Shown here piece after piece: positions 23,701 to 34,739 of a stretch of 64,000 nt of DNA. Position 1 is the stretch's first letter. Every line of letters starts with the position of its first letter. The notes beneath the pieces were generated by a model. It saw only the letters and a program-made list of their open reading frames with translations, had not been told where the DNA came from and ran no database searches. The position numbers and the translations under genes were made by a program. Origin of the DNA: Serripes groenlandicus (lineage: Eukaryota; Mollusca; Bivalvia; Cardiida; Cardiidae); the NCBI GenBank assembly GCA_031761405.1, contig JASEVX010000007.1, forward strand, positions 35,229,349 to 35,293,348, read 5' to 3'.

Positions 23701-24640
23701 TAGGTGTGCATAGAGTTGCTCCCATTGTGGCGATTACCTGAGATAATGGTTGGTTAAAACCTACGAACAGATGTTGATTAAACATGATACGAATATGGAA
23801 TAAACTAATTAAAATGGATGACGCTCGAATTACGAAAACAAAATATTGACTGATTACGATGTTTCAGGCAAAACAAGGACTTCAGAATTTAAATCTATTT
23901 TGCAAACTATAGGAGTATTAGACTTTTGTGAAAACAAAAGAATAATATACTTAAAAGAAGTAGAAGAGTCTCTTAAAAATAGAATTTCACAAGATTGGTC
24001 ACATAAAGAACAGTCAGTATCAAAATTGAGAAATTAAATCATATTCAAAAATGATATTTGTATGGAAAAATATTTAATCTCAAACATGTTTAAGTAAAAA
24101 AGATCTTACCTTGCACAATTTAGATTCGGCATTTTACTTATATGAATGGAAATCGGAAGATTTACAAAGCTTAACATATCGAAAAGGGTCTGTCAAATTT
24201 GTAATAATGGTTCAATTGACGACGAGATTTATTTTCTTTTGACGTGTCCTGCCTATGAAGATATGAGAAGGTCGCTCTCATCAGCAGGGCACGACAAAAT
24301 AACAGATCATTCCAGACATTTTCTTATATAGACAAGTTTTAATTTTGTGTTTTAGAACTATATGACCAAGTTGCCAAATTTCTTGTTGGATCAATGAAAC
24401 AAGGACGTAGTTGTCTATATAAATGAATAATTCTTATGCATGTAAATTATATTCTTTCAATTTCTCATATTTTCGTTCTTTCTCGTTCTTCTCTCGTTTC
24501 TCTTTTTAACCTTAGCTGTAAATATTGTTAATCACAAGTGACGTATTCCGCGGCTGGGTGTTAATATTGTTTGCTGTTTGTATTTGTATAATATGTACAC
24601 ATGTCACTATAATAAAAGTTTACTTACTTACTTAAAGTGT
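23701..24640 (+). pseudogene. CR1/L2-group element: C-terminal tail and 3' UTR
   Basis: 23846-24036 is open (TDYDVSGKTRTSEFKSILQT), and 24146-24330 has KRVCQICNNGSIDDEIYFLL then TCPAYEDMRRSL, a CxxC...HxxxxC-like zinc tail (with the His changed) seen at the C-terminus of these ORF2 proteins. The 3' UTR ends AATAAAAGTTTACTTACTTACTTAAAG at about 24612-24637. The short ACTT repeat is the usual CR1-group 3' terminus, so the 3' end is intact. Confidence 0.75.
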
Positions 24641-26530
24641 ATAACATGTGGTATAAAATTCCTTATATATGTTAAAACCTAGTAATGTGTACATCTATAC
24701 ATTGATGCTCGAGTGTCTACGCTGCAATTTGGCTTCGATTGAAGTATAAATAGTTTTGACAAGTGCAAAGCAGACTGTTACCTGTTGATTGCTTTAACAA
24801 ATTAAAATAATTAAGAGCATCCTTACCATTCTTATTTGTGATATATGTCAACATGTTTTAAGTGAATACCTTAAAACATATACTAACAAATGACTACCTA
24901 TGGTTGATATGAAGTATGGGTAAAAACTGTGGTAATAAAACCACCAATGAATGTTTGTTTTAAATGTCGAAAACATGATATGAACACTAAAATAGTGGTA
25001 ACTTTAGAATAGAAAGAAAAGACTGAAAAATAAGTATGTTCCCTGTCAGAAAGACCACTACAGAGATCACTGTGCAGTAAAACTGCATGTATTTGATGAG
25101 CTTCAAATACAGAACAAAAGTCAGCATGCAGTTATTTATACAGGTTCATACAGTTTAAACAACATTTGCACTTAACTTATTGTTTTGGAATACATGGTAC
25201 ATCGTATTTCAGTATACATTTTTCAAAACGCATATCAATATATCAGACATGAAATGACAATGATCATGCATATTATTGTAGTAGACACGTCTTCAGGTTA
25301 AAATATATGTTCATTACAGCTATTGCTGTTCTCAGTAGGTGTTTAACCCCAACTTTGTCCAGCAAGTAGGTTTCCCCTTACTTCCAGTACCAGTCGTTTG
25401 GAATTTGCTGTGGGCCATCACGTAACTGAACACAATATAATTAAATGAAATATAGCTTATTTAATTCAATACATCTTTCATAATTTCCCATTATAATAAT
25501 TGTGCCACCATTATTCACCACAATTGTCAGCACCATGGGTATTGGGACTACAAAAGCACACCTGTACATGGACACATGTAGCAGCTAGTACAATAGCAAA
25601 ACAGTCCTTAGTAAGACTTGTGTCTAATTGTATTACAATTAAAATCAAAATTCAGGCTACCAGAGTAAAATAATAAAAACTAATTTCATCTGCACTGATT
25701 TGAGCTTTATGATAGTTTATGATGCATTGATATTATTCAAACTACAACAATTTTAATTATTTACACTGACATTCATTTTAAAAAATGAATTGAATGTCAT
25801 TATTTAATGATGTGGTATACTGTTTAAAACCCTTTTTTCAGGTATGGCGTGTGGCGCACAAATCTTTGAAAGCTGGTCACACACAATTTAACCAATACCT
25901 GAATCTTTCTAAGGGATATAAAACAAGTGCGATTCACATTGGATCGATGACATTTTTACTTTTATTGTTGCAAATAAGTTAACTATTTCAAATAAAAAAT
26001 GCGAGTGTTAGATCTGATTTTTAATTAAAAGGTTTTTAAAAATTAGATCATTTTACGGGGGGATAATCATAACTAAACGTGTAAAAACTACGATATTAAT
26101 GACAGTTCGATTTAAGCCTTTTCAGACCTTCCGTTTTATATGAATATGCAATGTTATCATTTCAAACTTTTTAAGATTTCTAGCCTTTGTATCCGCATAA
26201 TAAAGTCGAAACAAAACCTTAACGCTAGCCGCTCTCGGACTATTTTGAAAACGCAATCAGTAAAATGTCATTATAATTAAAATCATTAGACTTATATGCG
26301 TGTCATGAAATACACAATGGTTACAAGTTTAAATTAAAATACCCTAATGATCCACTTCTGCAAATCGCCGAATATTTCATTTAGTAGACACACAAACTGA
26401 CATATGTTTAGTACTTCGGTCAGAGGTCCAAACTATATAATCAAATTGTCTTTGTAAATGTAACTGTTGTATAATGAATAAATTAAAGTATTCTTAATGC
26501 GACGGTTCAATTGAGGGATCGCCGACTTTT
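24641..26530. other. Intergenic DNA, nothing firm
   Basis: No transposon or gene could be supported. One 44-bp segment on the minus strand (25382-25425) is bounded by TTGTGTTCAG and GTAAGG and reads LRDGPQQIPNDWYW. It could be a small exon, but it has no recognised homology and no assigned partner exon. Confidence 0.5.
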
Positions 26531-26638
26531 GATTGACAGATGACGTTAGCCAATCAGATCGTGCGAAACTAAAGACGCGCCGCCATTTTGCCCGACACTT
26601 TCAGAAATGTCGTAGTTTTTAAAAAAAAAGTGTTGATT
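26530..26638 (+). promoter_or_regulatory. Probable core promoter of the THAP gene remnant
   Basis: A CpG-bearing patch in AT-rich DNA holds a CCAAT box (GCCAATCAG, about 26550) and a YY1-type element (GCCGCCATTTTG, about 26579), 50-90 bp before the start codon at 26639. Promoter activity is inferred from motif combination and position only. Confidence 0.4.
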
Positions 26639-26855
26639 ATGGTTAAACGGTGTTGCTGAGGAACCTGTACTACCGATAGTAGGTATCCAGATCGTCTGAG
26701 GAATGGAATTCATTTTATCCCTTTTCCTAAACCTGGAAGAAATCTTGAAAAGGCCAGGAAATCGATACGATTGTGCGGCAGGCCACACAGTCAGTTGGGC
26801 GAGGGAAAAACTGATGGAAAGGGGGAAAGCCAAAACTGTGTACGTGTGTTCAAAG
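26639..26855 (+). pseudogene. THAP-domain first exon, disrupted
   Basis: From the ATG the frame reads MVKRCC-stop-GTC, then TDSRYPDRLRNGIHFIPFPK, PGRNLEKARKSIRLCGRPHS and QLGEGK. After a one-base shift it gives KAKTVYVCSK, directly before AAAG|GTAATT, a good splice donor. The spacing fits the C2CH THAP DNA-binding zinc finger: first Cys pair at residues 5-10, FxPFPKP, then GRPHSQL and the final VYVCSK, with the His-Phe in the next exon. Three defects are visible: an in-frame TGA at codon 7, a frameshift after GRPHSQ, and Ser where the invariant Trp (KARKW) is expected. THAP proteins are DNA-binding regulators or domesticated P-element relatives, and many bivalve families begin this way. The downstream exon was not found. 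The minus-strand frame here is a shadow. Confidence 0.6.
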
Positions 26856-27293
26856 GTAATTTGCATTTGTCAACAATTAACGTTTAATGTCAACAACCAA
26901 ATCATTCACTTGCAAAACGAAATAAGCTGAAACGAGTGATTCGAAATACACACGAAGGTTAAAATGAAGTATATTTCGCCCACTGTATCTTCGTACAACG
27001 TTGAACAGAACGGTCGTGGCGACTTCGTACTACATTTATAATAATATTTTTTTTATTAGAGAGTTTTTCTAGAGTGTTAAATATTTGCTAACGGTATCGA
27101 TTATAGCAGACATTATAGGGTGAAAAACGGATGACAAATTTTTGATTACATGTATTATGAAACTTTATTCAATATTCAAGATGTATGACAACAGATTGAA
27201 AATAATGTATAATGAAAAAAGTTATGTTTACATAAATTTATGATGCAAATGAAAAACAAAAAGACATATCATGGGAGCTTTAACCTTAGAGAG

Positions 27294-27589
27294 AGGGTGT
27301 CATAGCTAGGTGCAGGGAATGGGTCTGGGTACTTCAAACATAAAGCAAACTATTCTGACATAATGTAAATTTATAACACATATACCACATGCAGACTTTT
27401 GAAATCACTAAAAAACATTCCTATTTTTTTTTAGTTGAATTAGTTACAGGTTTATTTAACATGATGTTTTTGATTTGTTTGTTTGCTCTTAACAATAACA
27501 TTGTGTATTTTCATGTATGAGTATTTCCTTAAGGGAAAACCATCATAGAAGTACCCAGACCCATTCCCTGCACTTAGCTATGACACCCT
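27294..27589. repeat. 42-bp inverted repeat, 212-bp spacer
   Basis: AGGGTGTCATAGCTAGGTGCAGGG... at 27294-27335 pairs with its reverse complement at 27548-27589 over 42 bp with one mismatch. It could be a MITE or a self-complementary transcript. No terminal target duplication was found and homology stops sharply outside the arms. Confidence 0.85.
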
Positions 27590-27695
27590 CACTCCAAGTA
27601 GAAACCCCCCAGCAAGAAGACAAATCCTGTTTTCATGTTCGTGCATCTAAGGAATTATCTTAGAGGGAATCAAGGCAGATTGTGTGAGTAAATAT

Positions 27696-27750
27696 GTACA
27701 CATCCACTGTTTATTATAATAGGTTATTATAATAAACAGTGGATGTGTAC
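27696..27750. repeat. Perfect 26-bp palindrome with a 3-base loop
   Basis: GTACACATCCACTGTTTATTATAATA (27696-27721), spacer GGT, then its exact reverse complement (27725-27750). Long perfect hairpins are unstable, so it is either recent or a sequencing/assembly foldback. Confidence 0.95.
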
Positions 27751-28008
27751 ATTTATATAAGTAAACATGGTTTAGTCTGTTGCTTTTCTTTTTGTTTTGT
27801 AAAGTTATCTTGATATAAGTGTTGTATATACATGTACCTGTTTTTGCAGTACAGTAATTACATTTTTTTTTAAATATATCTGGATAAGACAGGTATACAC
27901 ATTATGCAGATGATATCACTGGCTTTTAAAAAAATTAATTAGTGGTAGCCATGACCTCAATTAACCAAAGTAAGCAACTAGCTGAGTTTAAGAATAATTA
28001 TGATTCTA

Positions 28009-28680
28009 TAAATCTCTATTTACTTCATCACATATATAGTAAATAATAACTCAAAACTAGAATGAACTGCATATAGGAAAATGTGGAAAACTTCATTTAT
28101 TAGTAAGTTCTTCTTTTGCCACAATATTTTTAAAATTAATATTGCTGCAAAGGCATCAGAAAGTGTTTATTTATAGAATACAGTACAACAGTACATTTGT
28201 TTTTCTTACCCTTAAAAAGCTAAAAGCATTTATCAACTGAGCTTGAAATACAATTCAAAATATAACTAAACTAATCTAACAATACATATATATTAAACTA
28301 TTTACACAAAAACACATTTTTCATGAATATAACACTTTTACTCATGCAGATGCATGTTGATGCCTCTGCAGTGGCAGGCTATTGAAAACTGTTTGATCAG
28401 TAGATCTCCTTTTTACACAGGTTTTTGTAACTTTATTCATTTATTATACTCATATAATTTGCATTTTGATACATTTGTCATGTTTGACCCAGTACAGGAA
28501 AAAAAAATACAAGTTGGTATATCTGGTACTCTATAGGTTGAGATAAGCCTATCCATATACTCTTATTAGAACCAACACCAGTTGACAGAAGCAGATTTAG
28601 TTTAGACTCTAATCTCTATTTACTTCAACACATAGTAAATAATTACTGTCAAAACCTGAATGAACAGCATATAATTATAA
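28009..28680 (+). repeat. Direct repeat, about 70 bp, 600 bp apart
   Basis: CTCTATTTACTTCATCACATATATAGTAAATAAT...GAATGAACTGCATATA (28010-28080) recurs as CTCTATTTACTTCAACACATAGTAAATAAT...GAATGAACAGCATATA (28612-28675). This is a local segmental duplication or a dispersed repeat. A shorter pair (TTCTTTTGCCACAAT) occurs at 28109 and 29160. Confidence 0.6.
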
Positions 28681-28793
28681 CTTAATTAGGTAAACATGGA
28701 AACCAAAATTATACTGCACAGCAAACTGATATTGGTCTATGTTGTTTGCAAACAAGAGGTTGGTAACCCAGTTTTAACATATGATCATTTTAC

Positions 28794-28962
28794 AGGGACC
28801 AGAGCAGTTAGTCAAGCATACAATCATGTCCACCAATCACAGACTGCACAGATAAAGCTGAATCCTTCTGCATATCAATACAAGTCAGGGGTCTTTGGAA
28901 ACACAGTATCACCACAGCTGTCCAGCTCCCTCGGCTTTGCAATGGGCAGTACATATGGGGGC
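28794..28962 (-). pseudogene. Possible decayed SWIM-finger exon
   Basis: On the minus strand the segment is bounded by a good acceptor (ATTTTATGCAG) and a donor (CCCT|GTAAAA). Its start reads PICTAHCKAEGAGQLW, resembling the CxCxxGxG start of a SWIM zinc finger and the start of the finger in the 31110-31372 exon, then meets a stop. A plus-strand frame also spans this DNA (28696-28977) without recognised homology. The assignment is tentative because the match is short and needs a frame slip. Confidence 0.3.
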
Positions 28963-29924
28963 CTGCATAAAATGATATAGATAGATGACATTTTTGTAAT
29001 ATGTGATTTGATGTTAACCCTTCCCAACATACAAGTAATCTGAAGCAGACTGTTGAATACATCTTGACAAAACCGGAATTTTTTTAATAAATGTTTAATA
29101 TTCCAGTTGAGTTGAAAATATTGTCATAAAAGGAGGTATTGCTTATCATGAGCCATTTTATTCTTTTGCCACAATGTTTTCATAATCTGACTGACCAGAG
29201 CTATCAATATGGATACATACATGTATATGATGGAAAGTGATAAATATTTTTCAAGTTAAACTGAAGAACTCAGTGTGATTTATTTGTATCTATTAAGATG
29301 TTGACCATCCGAATATGTTGGCTGTCTCTCCAGAGAACCAATCATTAATAGATGAGAAATGCAAGGTTAAAAAAAATGCCATGACCCCTTGGGATTTACA
29401 ATGTGCTGCAATTAAAATGCTAATTTATTGTAAATGGGAAAGTTGCTTCTACAAGTTAATACTATTTCAGCACTGCATTACTTACATACTAAGGTCACAT
29501 CCATTGCTAACATTTTACTGGTATGTTTACCCAAGTATCAATGTGATTTGTTTACACAGGGATCACAAATAAGTGAACAGTTGCCTTGTTAAATTTGAAT
29601 TTTGTTGAAATATGCATAGAATCCTAATAGAGACAACACAATTAAATGAGAGGCTAAGGCTGATCCAATGAGTTGATCACATAGTGGTGTATGTGCACTT
29701 TGGCTTGTGGATAATGCATCTACAATGTAGCAGACAGGGCTGTGCTTTAACCATTTTAGGTGCAGGGTATCACCAGCCTATATATTAGCTTCCTGTAAAA
29801 TGCAACAATTTTAAACTTGAGACATAAAAAAAAAATCCTATTTATTTAAGTAGTTAAACAAGGATTTCAATAATACATTTTGTTTGTATCAATCCGGAGT
29901 CCCAATGAGGAAAACTAATTAGTA

Positions 29925-30005
29925 TGGCATGACCCATCCATGGATCGAACCCTCGACCTCCTGCATTTACGGCGGCTGCTGTACCACTACACCATTGAAG
30001 CTGAC
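29925..30005 (-). mobile_element. tRNA-derived SINE head
   Basis: On the minus strand CAATGGTGTAGTGGTACAGC (A box) and GAGGGTTCGATCCATGG (B box) are spaced about 37 bp apart, as in tRNAs. No acceptor-stem pairing was found, so it is a SINE/tRNA relic, not a tRNA gene. The body may continue to about 29870. Confidence 0.6.
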
Positions 30006-30212
30006 CATAAAGAAATTTCTTGAATATTTCTTTACTCCATAAACCATATTATTACTGAATACTGTGCAAATATGTGAACAGTGTAGATATTTATCAGAAT
30101 GCATTTATATAAGCTGATCTGGATCTTTATTATTCATTTAATTAAGCCAACTTGTACCTTTTCCCTAGAAACTGGATCATTATAATTATATTATTTTCAT
30201 CCAAATACTCAC

Positions 30213-30346
30213 CAGCAGTAATGTATTCATAATTTCCTGTTGTCAACAAATGAAGCAATTGTTTGGACCCCTTGGCTTATCCAACTGATTTTGCTGGTTA
30301 TCTTTCAGGCTCCATCATCAATACATGTGCACACTGGCCAGATAAC
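30213..30346 (-). pseudogene. Probable exon 2 of a SWIM-finger gene remnant
   Basis: Bounded on the minus strand by TTGCAG (acceptor) and GTGAGTA (donor). Joined in phase to the 31110-31372 exon, the junction reads AHCGCKAG-LSGQCAHV, a complete CxCx(n)CxH SWIM zinc-binding pattern. Further in, the same frame reads KGSKQLLHLLTTGNYEYITA, but two stops lie in between, so as read it cannot make a protein. Either the exon is decayed or only part of it is used. Confidence 0.4.
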
Positions 30347-31109
30347 CTGCAATGAATTCATGTGTTATATTATATTGTTAAAAAATGTTTGTGTTTATAT
30401 TCTGAATATTCAATAGTGATAATAACATATTTGATTTGTCCATATTTTGTTTAATAATCCTTTCCTACAACACACTTGCAGCAGACAAACATTGTGGAAA
30501 AAGGAGAATTTGGTCAATATGATTCCATTGTTTTCTGATATTGTCTGCTACTGATGATGTTATAAAATGATGTTGTCAGATTGATCAAATGCATTTGGGA
30601 AAGGGTTAGCTTCCTCTAAGAGTTTATTCAATAGATTTATTAAACTTAAACAAAACATGTTGTTTTTTATTACTTTATCCAGTATTCAATCATTAATATC
30701 TAAATCCTTTCCCACATACATTATACCAGATTTGAAATAATTCTGGAAAAGAGAGAAATTACACTCTACTATAGTAATTTCACATTTTGACACAATGTTT
30801 TCAACTTTAAATCTATATTTACACTATCATTGGTAGATATTGTTAATATTTTCCAATAGATATTTTCAAAAGTCGTAGATAAATATAATTCAACCGACTA
30901 GAAGTACAGATCAATAGCGTGACAGATCAATATGTCGATCCCATTTATCTGTTCACACCTATATGAAACCGAAAGTAAGATGAGGGGTCGAACCGTGAGG
31001 GGGTCGAAAGCTCTGTAAGCCATAAACATGAATGTAATACAACAAAAAGTAGATGTAAATCAAGAATAATTAATTAAATAACATGGAAAACATGATTGTT
31101 TGTATTTAC

Positions 31110-31372
31110 CCTGCTTTGCAACCGCAGTGTGCATCACGTATTTTCCCATTGAATCTATGAGGCTTCTCGTTCTTACGCCGTCTCTGGTAAATCTGTGCAT
31201 TTATGTGGACTATAATTCCAGCTCCAGGAGTTAAAAAACGACAGGGTCTTAATGTGACAGTCTCTATCTAAAGATGTAGCCCTCTGATGTTGTCGAAGTG
31301 TTGGCGAATACGGCAGATAAGCGGACGAAAAAAAATGTCCGCGACATCTTTTAACGTTACGATGTCCGCCAT
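31110..31372 (-). pseudogene. Probable first exon of a SWIM-finger gene remnant
   Basis: A minus-strand ATG in good context (AACAATGGCGG, also a YY1-type site) opens MADIVTLKDVADIFFRPLIC and RIRQHFDNIRGLHL, then one TAG. The same frame goes on GAGIIVHINAQIYQRRRKNE and KPHRFNGKIRDAHCGCKAG to a donor (GCAGG|GTAAAT). The last part resembles the stretch before the SWIM finger in bivalve proteins that combine SWIM and YqaJ-like nuclease domains ('..QRLNEKPH...GKI..AHC.CKAG'). The phase fits the 30213-30346 exon. The stop makes it a pseudogene unless it was misread. The longer frame overlapping on the same strand is a shadow. Confidence 0.45.
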
Positions 31373-31599
31373 TGTTGTTATTGTTTACACATAATGTCGG
31401 GCTAGTAACCGTTGCTAATGTGGGCGGAGCTAACTCGACAATCGGCGATCCGGCAATTAACACGAACAATATGGTACTATAACTATCTGTCGTTTTGACA
31501 CCTGCACCGCAGATAACATGTAGTATGTTAATGTTTTCTTTTGTGTGTATGGTGTTGTCGCTGCTTACAATAGTATTCCATATCAAGGCGTTTAATTAC

Positions 31600-34500
31600 T
31601 GTAATGAAGGTAAGATTAATTCTACATCAGCGCATCGATCGTAGTGCTATGCCATCAACCATTAGCACCATGGAGGGGTATTGTTTTTTTTGTAAACACA
31701 AACTAATATATTGTTGAGGTAATGGTGATATCTTCCCCTGATATGAGGGTATGTCAATTAATTCATACATTTTCATTTGCCAACCAATTTCTAGAAGACT
31801 GTCATAATAATAAGTAGCACACTATGGATAACTGTTCATTGTGATTTTGGAATAAACCAGTAAAACTATTAACAGTTCACTAAAGGGAACAACTTCAAAA
31901 TATTAAACTTTCAACTATATGTACATGTTTTTTAAATAAAAACCTCTGTATAGTACTTTTGCCTTGTTATGACAGGAAATTAATTCATACTGCCTTGATA
32001 TAGTTCATATAAATCTGTTTTAAATAATAGTAACATATCGGTGTAAAATAATTAGAAAAAATGCTAACCAAGTAAAACGCAACGTCTTGAAAAATACAAA
32101 AATGAAATCTATACTGCACACTACCTCACTAATAATTATTATGTCTTTCCGTTTTTGTTTAAAATTGTGACAACAACTCGTGTGACTATATTTATTTATG
32201 CATCAACGAATGTGTGTATACCTTTTTACATTAATGGTGTTTATATAATATATGATTTTAGAATTCGAGTTGAGTAAAGAATAAACGTGTTTATTGTACA
32301 AAAGAAATGAAACGAATTCCTACTAGTCATGGAGTTGAACTTTACTACGAGTTCAAACACTACTTGTATTTGTTTAAAACAGTTCATATAACCTTGTTAT
32401 TGGTCTTCCCAATAAGACTCTGATATGAGTTTAAATTCCGATAGTTGTCAAGTATGTCGACAATAGTCAATATTATTACTGATTCGACCGCTTAACCAAA
32501 AACATGCACCTGCTAACTATCCATCGAAACCAAGAGACATTATAATCAAATTTATCAGATATTGCTCGCGCCAGAAACTGTTTAAAAACAAGTTACTGTA
32601 GAAATTAAATTGTTTCAAGGGTGTCCTTTTGAACGAGGATCTTACTTCTGAGGGGAATCACATTTTCTGTCAAGCAAGGCAACTAGTAAAGAAAAACATG
32701 ATCTAAGTGTATTGACAAAATACGGATTTTAGATGATTTTTTCGGATTGATAACTTCACATAACTCAAATGTGGTCTACAGCATATTCATTTTACGTGCG
32801 ATGTGGTAAATGCATGTCTAGACCTGTTCCCGAATACGAGAAATATGCAATAGATGATGTAGAAATCAAGGCCAAATTATGGAAAATCTTTGTAGTTGAG
32901 GGTATGATTGAGTTGAATACATTGTGGACAATTGAGAAGTTGCGCATTAGTTTCAAATGTATAAAGAAAAAATAACACCAATCATCAGCAAATCAATTGA
33001 ATTTAAGGCAGAGTGGCTGTATTGTTTGGCGATTGATTTATTAACTGCAATATATTGACTATAAAATAGTTAAGGTCACCGAATATTGCGAGAAGAGTAC
33101 TATGTCCATTGACAACAACAGGTATTGTAACGATATAACATTCGGACATAAAGCATCAGACTAAAACGCAGAAAGAATAAAAATTGTGACCTGCAACTTT
33201 ACTTAGAGCTAACATTACTCTAATGATCAACTATACGTACGTTATCTGATATTTTAATTTGGTTAATTTTAACCGCTATTATCTTGCTTTCATTCTAGGA
33301 AAGACAGCTTTCTTAAGCGATTTTTGCAAAGGTCGCAATCGGATCCAAAGTTTTCTATTTGGGAAAAGAGATCAGATTATTGGGTTTATTCGTAAAATCA
33401 TACGTTCCGGACTTTCAACGTATGAGCATTAGGAAGTGTTTGCTTAACGATATTTTCTTTTCCGGCAGCTGTATAATACAGTGTTATTTGTCAGACCCAC
33501 CGCCTGAGATAACACTTACGAGGTCTGACTGATTATCGAAAACTTTGACAATTGTTAGCTAAAGGTTTGGAACCAACATAAATGGTTTAACGAAATACGC
33601 TTGATAGATCAGGAGTTTTTATTCACATATCTGGATACATGTTTAATCAAGGATTGAAGCGGGTACATTAATATAAATGGCATAGGCACATTCGGAAAAT
33701 AAGACAGAATAACAGAAAAGGGAGTATCATCTAACGAGAAAACACCCGATTGGCTTCAAATGTATTATGCAGAAAACATATCCATTTCAAAATACCTTCA
33801 ATAGTATTTTTTATCAAATTGGTAAAACACATACTGTTATCTATAAGAACATAGAAGCCTTAGACGATCAAGTACATACACACAGTCTCACTAGAACCTT
33901 CCGTGACAGCATAGTGACTCTGACAAAACGTTATAAAAGCAACGTGTTCGGTTTGTTTAACATCTACCGTGTGTTCCATAGTAAACACAACATAAACAGT
34001 TTAAGCTATGCCTATCAAACGGAACGAAACCTACCTGTTTTATGAATGGAAAACAGGTAGAACATGTTTGGTTAACCGACTAGGGAACGGTATATCGACA
34101 AAACCTATATAGGTTTCGCAAAATAGGTTTTGAGTTTTGTGACTATGGAACACAGGGCTGGTCAATCTGTTCGAATCTTTTTGACACTTCAATTTGGCAT
34201 CGTAACATTGGTGAATAACTACTGGGGCTGCAAATCTAGTGTTATGCCAGAAGATGCATTTATTTGTATTTAAGATGTAGCCTAAAAACGTTGACTTTAA
34301 TGAGACTCTAATTCAACCCCGAATCACGGCTCACATGAAACGCAAGATAACATATTTTCGCTGATTATGCTTATATTTATTATAGTTGTTTGCCTTTATT
34401 CATTCACCATTTTCACGGCTTAAAGAGATTTCTGTGCTCTGGTAACGGATGTAGGAAACGTGTTCTGGCTAACCCCGATAGAACTGGAAACAAACAAGAA

Positions 34501-34730
34501 ATTAATTGAAAACATATACATGTATATAATAATAAGAGTAACTCAGTATAAACCGACAAGGGGGCTATTTGTGTTATTGAAAATCAGTTGTCAATCGTTG
34601 TGCAGAAAGAAACAACATTGAATTGAATTGAATGGTTAATTATATTGTGGTCGATTGTCCCTCGTGTATTAGAAATAGAAGAGCTGAGGTATACAATTTA
34701 TAAATACTATAGAAATACGGTAGAGGTAGA
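31600..34730. other. Intergenic DNA with small hairpins
   Basis: No gene or transposon family was recognised. A 12-bp inverted repeat (GTGTTCCATAGT 33971-33982; its complement 34142-34153) encloses a strong hairpin CTACCTGTTTT / AAAACAGGTAG (34031-34041, 34050-34060), a possible small MITE. Open frames at 32769-32974 (68 aa) and 33767-34044 (92 aa) have no recognisable motif and no clear splice borders. Confidence 0.5.
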
Positions 34731-34739
34731 GGTATTGAG

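Noticed and set aside
26546..26866. 106-codon minus-strand frame
   Set aside because: It is the antisense of the THAP exon. The plus strand carries the recognisable domain, splice donor and promoter motifs.
28696..28980. 94-codon plus-strand frame as a coding exon
   Set aside because: No recognised domain. A plausible acceptor exists at 28794, but the minus strand of the same DNA carries the SWIM-like start, so it was not called as CDS.
31173..31586. 137-codon minus-strand frame
   Set aside because: Overlaps the SWIM-type first exon in another frame. No motif, and the ATG in better context and the splice phase favour the other frame.
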